A stretch of 64,000 bases of DNA from Favolaschia claudopus (lineage: Eukaryota; Basidiomycota; Agaricomycetes; Agaricales; Mycenaceae). The stretch spans positions 1-64,000 of the forward strand of contig JAWWNJ010000125.1 in assembly GCA_037176885.1 (NCBI GenBank). The letters run 5' to 3'. Position 1 is the first letter of the stretch; the number at the start of each line of letters is the position of its first letter. Positions 33,476-46,245 of this stretch are shown one piece after another. A program made the position numbers and the translations under genes. The notes beneath the pieces are model-generated. The model saw only the letters and a list, made by a program, of their open reading frames with translations, was not told the origin of the DNA and made no database searches.

Positions 33476-34397
33476 TAGTCTCCCTGAGGCAGACGAAATT
33501 CAGAGAGTGAGCCAACCTTCGCGCGCTACGGATCCCTATCTGACGTCTGCTTTCTGACGCGGGGGGCCTTACCATGAGGTCTTTTTCAAACTCCGACTGA
33601 TCTACCACTAAGCGGGGTTTGAACCATCAAAAAAGTGCTTCGTCGCCATTATCACCCTCGTTCTCAATGGTCTCTCATTCTGTGGCCAAATACTTTCATC
33701 TGTGCATGCAACTATACTGTGGGCTAGTGCTCCTCGAGAAACTAAGCCTGATTCTTCGAAACAACCTCTCAATTGACGACGCACTCTCTGATCATACCTC
33801 ATGATACATCCGCCGTGTTCTTCCGATTCACACCTCCCCTCCGCTTTTTTTCTTGTCTTTAAGTGTTCATTGGACATCTAATCACTCGCCTATATCTATA
33901 TCTCGCCATTGCTGTACTGAATTGGTGCAGGAAATGCTCAGCATTTTGGCCCCTTGCAATCTGTTCTTCACCCTCGGTGAGCACTCTAGTTTCCCCTGGA
34001 TACAGCCCAAAATGTTGCTGTATGGTAACTGTGAACGATTGGAGCTCACAACGACTCTCCAAAACATCATACGAGGCAGCTACGAGATGAATATGCTTGG
34101 GAGATGGTACGATCAATAAACTAGATTATCCATCGAAAATATAGCAGTTATAGTGTTTCTGGCGCTTCCTGGAGGCTTTTAGTAGAAGGAGGGTGTGAAT
34201 AGATCCCAAAAAAACGTCTTAAACGCGCTGGAGGGATGAAGAACACGGTCGTTGTTTGGCATTGGATGGTTGCCACGTGATGAAACTGGAGACCTCATGG
34301 TAAGACCCCCACATCAAAAAGCAGACGTCAGATCAAGGAATATCCTGAGTAACGCGAAGGTTCAAAGGAATTGGTCTACTCTGCCTCTGGGAGACTA
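33476..34397. mobile_element. hAT-type MITE, 922 bp
   Basis: The ends are TAGTCTCCCTGAGGCAGA at 33476 and the near-complement TCTGCCTCTGGGAGACTA ending at 34397. The inverted repeats run on imperfectly for about 110 bp and include a well-kept block, TCTGACGTCTGCTTT, then TTACCATGAGGTCT (33539-33581 against about 34291-34333). Both sides carry the 8-bp duplication GTTTTAGG (33468-33475 and 34398-34405). The interior has no protein-coding signal. Confidence 0.87.
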
Positions 34398-34405
34398 GTT
34401 TTAGG

Positions 34406-34900
34406 GTCTGTCGAGAGCTTCGCGAGGTTCAGGAAGAGGGTCAAGAAGGTGTGAATGTAGAATAGGTGGTGGTCTCATTCGTTCGTTGGACGTGTTATGT
34501 GGGGAGGGACAACGTGTGTTTGGGTCATCAACCTTCACGGGATCCTGGGAACACTGCCACGTGGCTCAAAGGCAACATCTTTCAGAATCTGCCTCCACCT
34601 CGACAGTGCTTCAGGCACTAGACTGCCTAGTTGACGGCTCTCTTTCTCTCAAACAATGGAGCTTCGTCTTCAATCAATTCCTGTAGCATACATGATCGCA
34701 AGTTCCACCGCGGCAAGGCTCCATTTTTTGCACCGAGCTTGAAGAAAACTCGGGACGGCGGGAATGTGCAATTCCTGGATGAAGAAAGTACCACTCAACG
34801 CAAATCAAACGCCAATTTATGACCAGTGAGGGATGACATTCGGCCAGAATTCATTCTATGGTGAGAACGGTCTTACATTTCGCAAAGCGTAAACGGTAAT
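34406..34900. other. Intergenic
   Basis: Nothing recognised between the MITE and the second aldo-keto reductase. Confidence 0.5.
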
Positions 34901-35960
34901 CTATTCGTATTTAGGTTCGGCAGGCACAGGCTTCTCAGAGGAGTTGAAATTATCGAGCGGCGAATCCTTCTCAATCACCTTCCATATCTCGTCAATCTTA
35001 GCCTTCGCCGCCTCTCCAACAGAACCCGCCTTCAGCCATCCCATCGTCTCCGCAATCTGCGCGTGGTTACGCACACCAAAGATAATCGCATCACCACAGT
35101 TTCCATCCACAACAGAGTCGAACGTCACCCAACGATACGCCAATTCCGCCGGACTGCACCCCGCATCCTTCGCCGCCGCAGCCCACAAGTTCAAGACCTC
35201 GTGGAAAGCCGGTTTATTGTAAAGCCCGCCGTAAAGCTTCTCCAGCTCGTCGCCCTTGGCGAACCTCCCGGCCTCCGCACCCCCACCGAGCAACTGCTGA
35301 GGAGTCTTGGCGAGGAGCCCACCGGCAATAGGGCTATAGACGTAGAAAGCAATGTTGAGTTTGCGCAGCGTCGGCACGATCTCGGTTTCGATCTTTCGAG
35401 CGACGGGGTTGTAGTTGCCTTGGTAGACCGTCGGCAACGGGTAGCCCTTGGCTTTGCAGATGTCGTATATCCGTTGGACGTCGGTGGCGAGGAAGTTACT
35501 GAGACCAAAGCGTTTGAAGTACCCCGCCTTGTACGCTTCGTTGATTCCCTGCAACTGGTCCTCGAGGTCGAGGGAAGCGTCGGGGGCGTGCAGGTAAAAC
35601 ACGTCGACCTGGACACGGAGAACTCAGGTCGGGAGCTACGGAAACTGAAAAAACACGCACGCTCTTCACTTTCAGAAGCTCTAGCGACTCCTTGGCATGC
35701 TGCAGGATGCCCTCGCGGTTGCTGGAACCCGGGATGGCACCGCCGGGAGTCTTTGTATCGATCGTAAACAGCTTCCCCGCCCCCGTCTTTCCGAGCCACT
35801 CCTCCGATTTTCCGTAAATGCGCGCAGTGTCGATCGTGTCACAGCCCAGATCCTTCAGCATCTTGTAGGCCTTGTCGATGCTCTCAACATCCGGAAAGTA
35901 TTTGGGGTGCCCGAAGGCGTAGCCACCGACGACGGGTTTGACGGGTGTAGCAGGGGACAT
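34901..35960 (-). CDS. Aldo-keto reductase, AKR7 family, paralog 2
   Basis: Exons 35960-35661 and 35608-34901, with intron 35660-35609, give 335 residues. All four catalytic residues are kept: Asp in TIDTAR, Tyr in RIYGKSEEW, Lys in TIDTKTPGG and His in FYLHAPD. The intron position matches the paralog at 25046-26096 exactly (after codon 100). The two proteins differ mainly in the loop near SQQMQSGG versus PQQLLGGG and at the C-terminus (here EKPVPAEPKYE). The duplication is local and direct, and the 8.8 kb between the copies is largely transposon-derived. The likely role is NADPH-dependent reduction of aldehydes, perhaps detoxification. Confidence 0.93.
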
Positions 35961-36071
35961 GAGAAGAGGAGGTTCGATGATTGTCGTTGCAGAACGAGTA
36001 TTGGGAGAACATCAGCAGAGAAGAGAGCCCGTTATAAGTACGCCTCGAAAGTTTCACTGCCGCTCCAAGCT

Positions 36072-36090
36072 TCCGCAATTCCCGTGCATT
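36072..36090 (-). promoter_or_regulatory. Promoter block shared with paralog 1
   Basis: CGCAATTCCCGTGCAT lies about 110 bp upstream of the ATG and corresponds to 26185-26200 upstream of the other reductase. Confidence 0.4.
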
Positions 36091-36715
36091 GGAGATTATG
36101 AATCCGAAGTCAGCGAAAGAATGGTAACGTGCGCATGCTGTGAAATGGCACACCGGGATACTCTGGCGTTTCTAAGCAAGGAAATATCGCTCGCCCACCG
36201 ACCTGTCGCTGTTCGGATAGTTTTCGTCTTTTTAGCCGCTAGGGGACGTATTGATCGCAATGACGTTGCTAGGTCTTCCGGTTATCCGAGTTATCCGAGC
36301 CGTTAAAACCACAAACTGATTCAGCACGAATTTCCGCCCTTCGGAGAAGCAGGGTTTGAAAGACCCATCGATATCGGGCAAACAAACTTCCAAAAACTTC
36401 CGGAGTGCCGCTATGTAATTTTTTTTTTCACTTTATCAATATACAGGATACCATTGACAAAGTCCAAGTTCAAATCCAAAGCAGTTCGAAAGACTAAGAG
36501 ATATCCAAATAGAAACTTCACAAGTACATTGATAACCGAAAGGAAAGATCACAATTCTGGGTACTGCTACTGACACAACCTCCCAATAACTATAATATGA
36601 CAAATTCAACTTGAACAATAATGCATCTGATCGTCCCGTGTCTCTTGTAAATGCCAAACGCCGCGCCATTCCATTCCATGAATCACACACGACACACACC
36701 ACAACACCGAACCGC
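36091..36715. other. Intergenic
   Basis: Upstream region of reductase paralog 2 and 3' flank of the laccase; a T run lies at 36420-36429. No gene recognised. Confidence 0.5.
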
Positions 36716-39700
36716 TCAGTAGAACTCCGGCTGGAGGTTATCATACGTGGGGCAGAGTGTCTTCCAGTCGGGCTGCACGATTTGAGACTTGGGACCCGAG
36801 ATGTTGTCCTTGGGAGATTCTCCGAAAACGACGGCTGGAGAAGAAGTAATGATGAGTCTCGAACGAAAGGGAGGCAGGGTGCGGGATAATTACCCAAACC
36901 GGCTTCCAAGTGCCAATCTGAAGGAAGAAAGTGTAGGTTAAGTCAGCGTTCTCGGTAAACAAGATATTGTAGATACCGATGTGGCTGATGGAGAGAAGCG
37001 AAATCAGACTTTGCGAAGCAGACAAATTAGAAGAAGAACATACCAGTGGAGGAACCAGGCGCCTGGGTTGTCGGTGAAGAACCGGAAAGTGGTGTTTCCA
37101 CCGTTGATCTGATATACAAATTAATCTATATCCCAGGCGTAAGTCAAGAGAGAATTAGTTTACGCACAGGAGTCACGTCGCGACGAGGCGGGTTCTTAAA
37201 GTTCTTCGTGACGGCGTTGGATTCGAGAATGACGTCGAAATTGTGGCCGTGCACTGGGAAGCGATAGATTAACCGTTTGCGATCATGATAGATGGCGAAA
37301 ACGCACAATGGAAGGGATGCGCTCCCGTGCCGGGAATACTGATATCGACGATACTGTTGGGGGGCAGCAAAATCCTGGGAAGAAAAGGCCGGTCAGTGAG
37401 TTTGATTTGAGGAAGCTGTGGCTCAAACAAAACACATACACTTGCTCCGAAGGCAACAAGTCCGTAGGCTGTTTCCTCCCAGATCAGAAAACAGAAAGCA
37501 GGGAATAGTCGGGAAAGCATCACCTTAGCGGCGCCACTGAGCAACTGCAAAAGGACAGGGAGGGACGGGGAGAGGTAGGACTAGGAGAAATCAATATCGG
37601 TCAATTACTCATTGCATGATAAGTGGCTGGAAAGACGCACAATTCCGTTGATCTCAAAGAACGGCGCGGTCGGTTGAGCGATGTTCAGCGTAACAGCAAA
37701 GTCGGGCGGGCCAGATCCGAGTTTGCCGGGGCCTTCGGCGGCAATGGGCTTTATTAGGCATGATCCATCAGTTCTGTGGACGCGCGAAAAGGAATGGACC
37801 TGACGCACATGCATAAGCGCATCGTCCATCTTGGTTCCGAGTTCGGGGGTATCGTGGGTGGTGGGCTCAGCGGCAGGCGCTCCCTCGTAGCGGAGAATGG
37901 CAAGGGTCAGGTTGGGGTTGTCTGATTCATAAATTGTTGAGCACTATATTTTGAACGGAACGTGAAACAAAGTCACGCACAGTTGGGGTTGTTGGCGGGG
38001 CTTCCTCCGGTGGGGCTGTTGAATCGAGTCATATAAGTATTCATTCACTTTTGATGCTAGTATACTCACGGCGCGCGGATCTAGCACACAAAATCAATTA
38101 GTCTTGCTTGATTGTGATCGTAGAGGCGAAGACGTACCCAATAGTTGTTGACAGCCTGGTTGGCGTGCAGAACGATTGAAATACGTTGGGCTGCACAAGA
38201 AAATCAACATCATTCCAAAGGAATTGCTCAATGAATACTCACCGGCATAGACATCGGCGTTCTGGAAGGTAACGGGATCGTGCTCAACACCGTCAAGTTC
38301 GATGACGTCTACATTGTACATCAGGAATCAGCGACCTGTCTGGGTTGTATGCAGGGCAAGCAGGGGAGAACGAACCGAAAGTGTGGTTGTCAAATGACAG
38401 CGTCATGAATGGACGGCATGAGATCGAGAAGATACGGAAGCGGTAGCGCAGGCCCTGCTTGACGTTGATCACCGCGAAAGGGACTATAGAGGGTTGCAGT
38501 CAGCCTTATTGCTACTCAGGGAATGAGAGGAGAGTTCCGAACGTACCGAGCGGTCCGCCGTTGTATCGTCTAAGTAACAGTAACAATAAGTGACGCGTTC
38601 AACGGCAATCTAATACCCGGTGGTTGAACTCACCCTTTCCCGTTGATGAGGCCTGAGAAACGATTAATTAATGAGTTGACATTCGCACCCCAGAGCATGG
38701 GTAGCTATGGGAACATACCAGAGTCTTGGACGCTGGGAGAGACAATGGAGTTTCAGTTTTGATCGAGCGGTAAATGCGAGGGCGGACTTACGGGATAATA
38801 CCGGTCTTGAAGAACTCGTTTTGGCCGGCGGGCGCGAGGACGTCTGGTGAGCATCGCGTCAAAAACAGGGTCTTACCGGAAACAGGTATGGGAAAGGAGA
38901 GAGGGACGTACGGTACCATTCGCCCAGGGTGATAATGGTGCTGTCTGTCAACGGTTTTCGAGTGGTGAGGAGGAGATGATGGTTTAGGAACGAGGTAAAG
39001 CGACTTGCCGTCGTCGACGTCGCTGGAGGGATATCATGTTATTTGCGTGAAAGACGATAAAAGGGATTAGAACGTACTAGAGGTGGGCCATAGGGTCATC
39101 CGGGTCTGGAAGCTCGGTATCAGGAACAAGCGGTGTATGCGAGCCAAATAAAACTCACCGTAGACGACGAAAGCGCCACGAAGGCCATCACCTGTGAGAT
39201 ACAAGCATTAAATTCATTTTATTCCTCCGTCTTTGAAAGCCTGCTTGACTCACAGTACTGCGTCGAGTAGTGCGAGTGGTACCAGTAGCTAATTTAGCCA
39301 AAAATCAATGTCTGGTTTCAAGTAAGATAGAGCGAGACAACTGACTTTCCGGTTTGACCGGCAGTGTCGAACACATAGTCGAATGTTGTCGATGGAGCAA
39401 TCGGGCACTGATTCACAAATCTGCAAACAAGATTAGCGATGGGCCGGCAATTGGTGAGGTGGAAATCAGCGTACGAAGGGCCGTCCATTCCCGATGTTCG
39501 GGCTTGGAAGAAACCATGCCAGTGCTTGAAGCATTACTTATTATTGAGAGGATGATGTTACTGAACGGAAGGCATACGATGGAAGTGCTTCGCAGCATGT
39601 CGGGGCTGGTCAACTTGTTGTGTGTGTGGATGACGACGGAGTCCCCTTTGTTGACCTTGAAGGTCGGACCGGGGAAAGTTCCGTTTGCAACGACAGTGCT

Positions 39701-39932
39701 AGAACATCCGTCAGCGAGAGTGGAAATATTGGAAACTGATCCGCTTACTCGCGAACAAAGCCATCGGGGGCGAGCTTGGTGTTGACGATATCCAAGTTGA
39801 AAATAACTTGAGCGCCTATGTAGGATTGTAAGCCATAGCTTTAATGCTACAGTAAGATGCAGTAGACAAACCGAGAGCAAAGGAAGGAAGCAGCGACAAA
39901 GCCGCAAGCCGGAGGGAGGAGGAGGCCAACAT
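36716..39932 (-). CDS. lcc: Laccase (multicopper oxidase), secreted
   Basis: The coding sequence starts with a signal peptide (MLASSSLRLAALSLLPSFAL) at 39932 and ends PTYDNLQPEFY-stop at 36716. It is split into about twenty exons by 45-65 nt introns; I followed the motifs rather than every junction. All four copper signatures are present: HWHGFFQAR (39513-39524), WYHSHYSTQYCDGLRG (39255-39290), HPFHLHGHNFDV (split by an intron, 37241-37321) and HCHIDWHLEAG (split, 36899-37060). The residue ten positions after the type-1 copper cysteine is Leu, the axial position that often tunes redox potential. Laccase oxidises phenols with reduction of oxygen to water and acts in lignin turnover, pigment or morphogenesis. 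No frameshift was noticed, so it looks functional. Confidence 0.93.
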
Positions 39933-39985
39933 TGTGGGTGTGCTACTACGCTGAGAGCCCTGACATTCGGGACCGTCCAAGGACT

Positions 39986-39992
39986 CTTTATA
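39986..39992 (-). promoter_or_regulatory. TATA box of the laccase gene
   Basis: TATAAAG on the minus strand about 55 bp upstream of the laccase ATG. Confidence 0.5.
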
Positions 39993-41269
39993 GCAAGCAG
40001 TGACGAAATCAATGGGAAGAAAATGTGAGGCATTTCACGCCGGACGTGTGTGTGCCTAACTCGCGCAGCACCCAATCCAGATACCGGGTTTTCGCGGGTT
40101 TCCCCAGTCGTGCGCCGTGGCGGGAGGATCGAGTGGTCGCGGAGCTTGTGAGAAGCATTTAGGCGGGCGTGGGTCGTAAGTTCACAGAAAAACCACGAAG
40201 GACGGACGAGTTGAATTCCTTGAACCTTGATTCGATGTGGACAGAAGAGAAGGCCATGGGAAAGGCTGTTAGGGTGACGGCATTTGATGGAAAATTGATG
40301 GCCGATGTCGATCCGTCAGCGGTGCCGAAAGATGGTTCAAATCTTGGTTCAAATCCCACATATTCTACTCGACGACGGTGAACATCCCAGACGCAATTAT
40401 CATTTTCTCTTGGCAGGTCCGGTTTCATTCAGTCGCGGAAATTATATCCCGACTCCCTGCGGTTCCGCGGAAATTCGAAGTCAGAACCACGCCGAGGCAA
40501 TTACTCTGTTGTACCTCTTCATCCAACCAAGAGCCTTTTCTGCGTAATCGACGATCAAGCGAGCTAGAAGATGCCAAAGTGGAGAGTTCTGTTTGGCTCG
40601 AGCAGTACTTCTTGGCTAAATTTACGCTCACGAACCTAATGATTGTCGAGCTGGTAATAGTCACTGAAACACACTAACATTGGCAGTTTCATTCTTGTCG
40701 GCCGTCTAGTGCGGAGTTGAACGCATAGACCGCAGCCCCTTAGCCCTTGCGAGAACACATTAACCCTTACAGGAGCTATTCTGGACCGCGTGTCCGCAAT
40801 CGCTTGAATGTCATCAAATGTAAAACGATGGAAAGCACCCGGAGGGAAATGTCCCCGACCCTGAGACGATTCTCAAGGGCGGTCCACGCGCTTGTTGCAA
40901 CTTGCGACGAGTGCGTTTCATATGTGCAAACAGCCTAGGATCAAATCTTGCGGGGTGGCCGCGCCGTCGTGACGACCAACGACCGCCGCAGCGATGACCC
41001 TCTCCAAGCCAGACTTCAACACGCTTGATCTCGAGCCCCGATAATCGAGAGGCCCAGTCATGTCGGCTTCTCATACTGAAGACTGTAGACAGTCTCAACT
41101 CAAACCAAATTGTAATAATAAATCATTCACAATGAGGACCACAAAACCAAAGACAAGGAACAGGAACTCGTATTTCAACAAACAAAACCGAAACCTAATC
41201 GCAACATCGTCCTCAACTTGCTAACGTTGAACGCACACTCAATCCGTCTGACAACCACCACTATACTCC
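39993..41269. other. Intergenic, upstream of laccase
   Basis: No gene with family features. An open frame on the minus strand at 41098-40814 has no recognisable domain. Confidence 0.5.
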
Positions 41270-41989
41270 TCAGAATCCAAGCGTGGCCGAGGTCCGAGTG
41301 AAACCCTCAGCGACGAGGAATTGATTTGCGTCGAGCATCCTGCAGATGAAGAATAATCAGTAGTGAGACAGGAAGGCAGATATTGGTTACATAGTGTGAA
41401 CAAGCGCGAGTCCACCAGGCAGCGTGGAGTTGAACTGCGCCAGAGAGTTCGAAAGGATAGGGTCGAACGTGGCAACCATCGTCGGGAACCCTGGAACCAA
41501 ACCAGAAGCCTTCACGCCAGAAAGACTCGCCGAGACCAATCTATGAGCATTCTTCAGCTCCTGAAATGGCTTTTTCTACACGAAGAAAACACTGACTGCA
41601 CAGCTTCCGCGAGAGTGAGACTGATATCATCGTTCGTCGGTGTAACGGTGGTCGAGCCACTGCTCCTGGGAGTAGACGCAAGGCTAGTGCGCATCTGGTT
41701 GAAGGTGTTCTCCATACGAGTGAACTGTGCCGAGAGCGTTGCAGTGTTGAACTGGTGCGAAGCCATCAAAGTCACTGCAGTCGCTCATAAACACTACTGG
41801 AAGAAAAAAAGCGACAATGAGGAAAGACTTGCGAATGTCAGGGCTAATATCATGCATAGCGACGTCGACGCGGTCCACGATAGTGTTAATCTGCGCATTG
41901 GTATTGCGCGACTGTCTAGCATCGAGTCTGCTCGCGCAGGCGACGGAGACAAGAGCGGCGAGAGCGAAGAGAGGGCGGAGGACAAACAT
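41270..41989 (-). CDS. Small secreted protein, unknown family
   Basis: ATG 41989 opens a signal peptide (FVLRPLFALAALVSVACAS) and an N-terminal exon with NAQINTIVDRVDVAMHDI. Coding-like exons follow at about 41760-41595 (QFNTATLSAQFTRMENTFNQ, then DDISLTLAEAVQ) and about 41555-41390 (VSASLSGVKASGLVPGF), with a last exon ending FTRTSATLGF-stop at 41270. The alternating helical pattern and size resemble fungal cell-wall or hydrophobic-surface-binding secreted proteins, but this is only a resemblance. I could not find a splice join after exon 1 (near 41840) that keeps frame, so the model is incomplete. Confidence 0.55.
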
Positions 41990-44967
41990 ATTTCGCTGCG
42001 AAAACGGACGGCGGAAACACTCTTCCCAAAGGAACCGCCGTGGCTTGTTAAAGCCTATCCAGCGTGGGCTCTTCAAAACAACTCGTGAGTATCTTCGCAA
42101 ACAATTACAATTCGTGAGTACTAACGACAAATCTCGTGAGTACACCTCGTACCTTGCCAGGGCAGTCGATCGCCCAATGAGAAGCGAGGGGATTTGCGGC
42201 TGACGGCTGCGGGAAGGAGAAGTCTCCGGTAAAGAACGGTGTTAGGAAATCCACGACGAATTAAGCTAGTTGACGCAAATCAGCGTGCTTCCCAGGTTCG
42301 TGGGATCGTGTAGGAGGGCGGGAAAATGCTGTCTAGTCCATGTGCTCGGCGGCGCCCGCTTCTTGTCCGGTGCAATCATATACAAGGTGAACCCGGTTGC
42401 CTGAGGCTTTTGTCCCAGCGAAAGTGTCTCTAGTTTTCTGAGTGAATGAGAGTTTCTAGTCATCGTGAGATTGAAACATACACGTCCGTCATGAAGTACC
42501 GAGCCCCGCCTCTTCACAGGCGTTTGGTAGATTTGTATGCTGGTGGGAGATGCGGACCCGAAGGGTATGTGTCTCGACACTACACTAGACCGATCAAGAG
42601 GTTGTCAGACCGACTGACAGAATAGTAATTATCGAGTCTTGTTTCAAGTGCCAGTCGCAAACTTGGTCCTTGGAGGTGTTTGAGTCGGTCGAGCCGTGCC
42701 AGCTTGCGCAGTTCGGCTTGAGACTACTGTATAGTTTCGGTCAATTCTCCTGGCCTGTGACCTGTGACATCGCGATTCGAACTTCGATATTCATAAATGC
42801 TTGGGCCGGCGCGTGACAGGGAGAAAATTTCGTAAATTCATATATTCTCGCGGGGAAACATAGTGGGAAATAACTGTGTACGCGCCTCTATTTTTTTGCA
42901 CTCTATCACGGAATTTCTTGAGATTTCAGCAATAAACACAAAACTCGCTATTTTCTTGCCCAGATGAGTGCCGAAAACAGTCAATCGCATCAAGTTTTGG
43001 AGATGGCAAGCGCAGCCGATGCCAAAATCAAGTTGTACAAAGGTGTGCGGCCTAGCGCGGCACGACCTGGGCCGCGCCGGAAGAAATTTTGATTTTTCAG
43101 CGCCTTTTGGCAAAATTTGTGACTGATTTTCGCTATTCGTAAGAACCCTCGGTGACCTGTGACAGGCACGAAAAAATTCGTAAATTTTCGGGCCTGTGAC
43201 GCGTGACATACGAATTGAGCGAAACTCTACAGTACGCATCTAGGTATCGTACGAACAGATCTGAATCTTAGGCTCATTGGCCATGGCGAGAAAAAACTGA
43301 AAGCTGGTGATGGAAGTGATAAGGCAGGCTCGATACTGGTGTCGGTGGGTGAAAATAAAAAAATAAAGAAATAAAGAAACGAAAAAAGGGAGGGAATTTC
43401 AAGGAGATTGCCGGGAATTTCTGACTGCTGTCAAACCGTTTCCTTTTCCGTCACATCTCCGGGCTAGGGTTCGAAAAGGTTTTCTCTATCTTCTACGGTA
43501 ATGATAAATTCCTGCAAATAATTGAGGGAGGTATACTAGCTGGTAGAAAGCGGTACGCTTTTTTAAATTGCTATCTGTCAGGGGGTGAGTTTCCTTTTGA
43601 CTTTTCTTCCCGTCCGGCAATATACTGACGGAGTTTGAAATGCACGATCCGAGGCGGCAGGGCTTGTCAATCACGGATCTACGGTGCTCTAATTCCGAAA
43701 TCCGCAAGTCCGAATTGACCTCAACTGAATCAACACAACCGCTGAAATTCGCTGGATGCTAAATTTCAACCGCAGTCCTCGACAGAAGCAAGGTATTGCA
43801 TAGAGCTAGTACTCACACAAATGTGATAAGTGTCTTCAGTCCGCGCACGCACAAGCCACGCCGGCTCGATCATACTAACTCGAAGTATTTGATCATTGTA
43901 CTTAAAGCTTTCATTTGCATCGTATGCCTCTCAGTGGGAGTACCCAAATGATTATGCTGTCTGTATTTTCCTTCTATTTCTTTCCAACCATATCCAAAAT
44001 GACCCCATATGCATTTTACTTCCAGACATCAACACGATCACGCAGACTCTCAACCTGAACAACCAATTTCTTGTGCACTCCACTGGCACTTGCACATTCA
44101 TTCGAAGGGACCTATTCTCTCTCCATGTTCAACTTTCTCTCATTGAAGACTTTTCTTCACTTCAAAGTGTGTTGATCTTCCTGGAATTGACCCCATGTTT
44201 AAATTATTATATACATTTTACTATCAGGATTGACCGGCATTCTGTTTCCAGGCGTAGTAAGAGGTAGGAAGAGAGCAGATGTCTCAAAAAACGCCGTTCT
44301 TGGTTGCATTACAATTCTCCGAGTGCCCACACCAAGTTATTCTTGTTGATGAGAGCTGGAGGAACTTCAGCATGACGAAATGAAAGCTGCAGGTGTGATA
44401 ATTTCTTAGAGTTTGAGCAAGTCGTCGAATCCTGCTCTTCGGTATCTTGCGTTGATTTTTGGGAATCATGCAACTGTTTTGTTTTTGAAATTTCCGCCCC
44501 AACGGAACGAAGTCCGGGGGAAACAAGCTTTCTAGAGTAATAACTCATTCTACTAGAGAAGCATTAGCCAACGTAGTATGCATTGTCTATATGTGCAGTG
44601 TGCACCGGCCACTTGCCATTGTTTTGCCTGCGCTGCAACTTTATGGCTGCTTGATGGCTGCCATTAAGAGGTCGGAGCGGTGGGATCGCACGGGCCGGTG
44701 ATTCAAACTCCGCCGGTATCTGGATACCGCTATTTCCCACCGCCATCAGTATCGAGCCATAAGGCAGGTTTCGTGTTTGCCCATGTGTACCCGCAGGCGG
44801 CATGGGAGGCCCGGACTCCGGGTCGGTCCGACGCGCCGCGGCGGAAAGCGGCCGCCGGCCAAAAGCCGCTGAGCGCAAAAAATAGTTTGAGCGCTCTCTT
44901 GAATTATCCAATAGTGGTAAAAGCCAGAGAACAGGTCGTTTTAGTTCCAAATCTAAGTGTGATTATA
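41990..44967. other. Long intergenic region with GTGAC-type repeats
   Basis: No gene with recognisable features in about 3 kb. At 42755-43220 two diverged direct copies occur of a module with GGCCTGTGAC-(2)-GTGACAT and GTGACAGG followed by AAAATTCGTAAATT. An open frame at 43896-44267 (plus) shows no motif and may be chance. Confidence 0.45.
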
Positions 44968-45398
44968 ACTCAGAGTACTTACTTACAGCAGTTTGCATAA
45001 GTAATGACACTCCTGGGAATTTTATGTAAAGAAAGCGCGCGTAACACGTCTCCTTGTACCACTTCGTTCTTGCTCGTTTCTTGCCCAATTGCGACGATTC
45101 TGGTATGTACCAGGTCGCCTTAAGCTGTGCTTCAAGCCCTGAGTCTTATGTCTTCGAAATTCCAACTTTTTTTTTCGACCAAATCCGCCAGTCTCGGCAC
45201 AGGCTGCCTTCGTCGTCCTCGCCGTCCCGGACGCAATTTCGCGTCAATTCGCTCGATTCTAGGTGTGTTCTGACCGCATTTTTAGCCGCTTTCCACTGAT
45301 ACCACTCTCAACTCCAGCACTGCCAGGTCAAACTTTCTGTCGCGTCGTCGTTTCGCAGTATCTTGATCCCTTTCCTTCCAAGTGTGTAACAGTGCCCT
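44968..45398 (+). repeat. Left terminal inverted repeat of the Tc1-type element
   Basis: It matches the complement of 53357-54336 minus the MITE. It includes the untranslated leader and probably the promoter of the cargo gene. An open frame in it (45054-45299) is duplicated at 53456-53701 simply because the repeat is, and is unlikely to be a gene. Confidence 0.85.
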
Positions 45399-45945
45399 TG
45401 GCTTGTACGACTTGTTAATGATATCTGCGTAGCCTTGTCTGCGATGGCTTTACGTATCCGGCTGCCCGCCGCAGCTGCTGTGGCTGATCCCCAAGACTCG
45501 CAAGACGAAATGGATGCCGACGCCGACGCCGATGCGACCGTTGTAGGAGATGGGCAAGATGATGATGGCAGCGGGGGTGATGAGGAGGAGGAGAGTAGTG
45601 ATGACGACGAGGAATCAAGCTCAGAGGAGGAGGACTCGCAGGAGGATGAGGGTGAGGAAGAGGATGAGGATGAGGAAGAGTTGCCAGAGGGCATAGCAAT
45701 TCCAGTCAAGCGCCGACGCAAGAGTAAAAAGAAAGGCTCTAAGAAGAAGCAGAAGATCAGCCAGCCCGAGCCCGAGCCAGGTGCGTCGTAAAATCTCTTT
45801 CATTTTGATTCTATGTATATTCTGCTCAAGATCACGATGAAGCACCTCCGCCACGCGAAATTGAAGTCAAAATTGCAGTATTCACTTCCGAGCAAATGAA
45901 GAAAGCCAAGTCTAGTCGTGGGGCCGCTGCCGCCGATGTTTTTTC

Positions 45946-46238
45946 TATTAGCAGCTTAAGTGGAAACGAATATGAGAAGTGGTTGAGTTGTTGTTCAGTC
46001 GGTTGGTAGGTGAACAAAATGGTAAAGAAAATACTAACTAAATTACAAGTCTTTTATACTCTACTGAAACTACTGCGGAATATCGTACAAGTCATGGTGA
46101 GTCAACTAATTACTGGGGACACAGTCACTGCGCAACTGCGAGCCTGCGCCGTGGTTGACTCCGGACTGTGCTCCGGTGCCGAGTGGACTCGTCGCCACTT
46201 CGGCTTGCTAAGATTCAACTATGGTTGAATCTCCAACA
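45946..46238 (-). repeat. 3' LTR of the copia element
   Basis: 293 bp. In element orientation it begins TGTTGGAGATTCAACC and ends GCTGCTAATA. Confidence 0.93.
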
Positions 46239-46245
46239 CTCCCCC

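Noticed and set aside
33590..33620. tRNA T-loop-like GGTTTGAACC
   Set aside because: Lies inside the MITE; no cloverleaf can be formed around it.
43896..44267. Possible 123-codon gene
   Set aside because: No domain, no clear splice partners and composition like the surrounding AT-rich DNA.
45054..45299. Open frame repeated exactly at 53456-53701 on the other strand
   Set aside because: Explained by the terminal inverted repeats of the Tc1-type element; low-complexity product without a domain.
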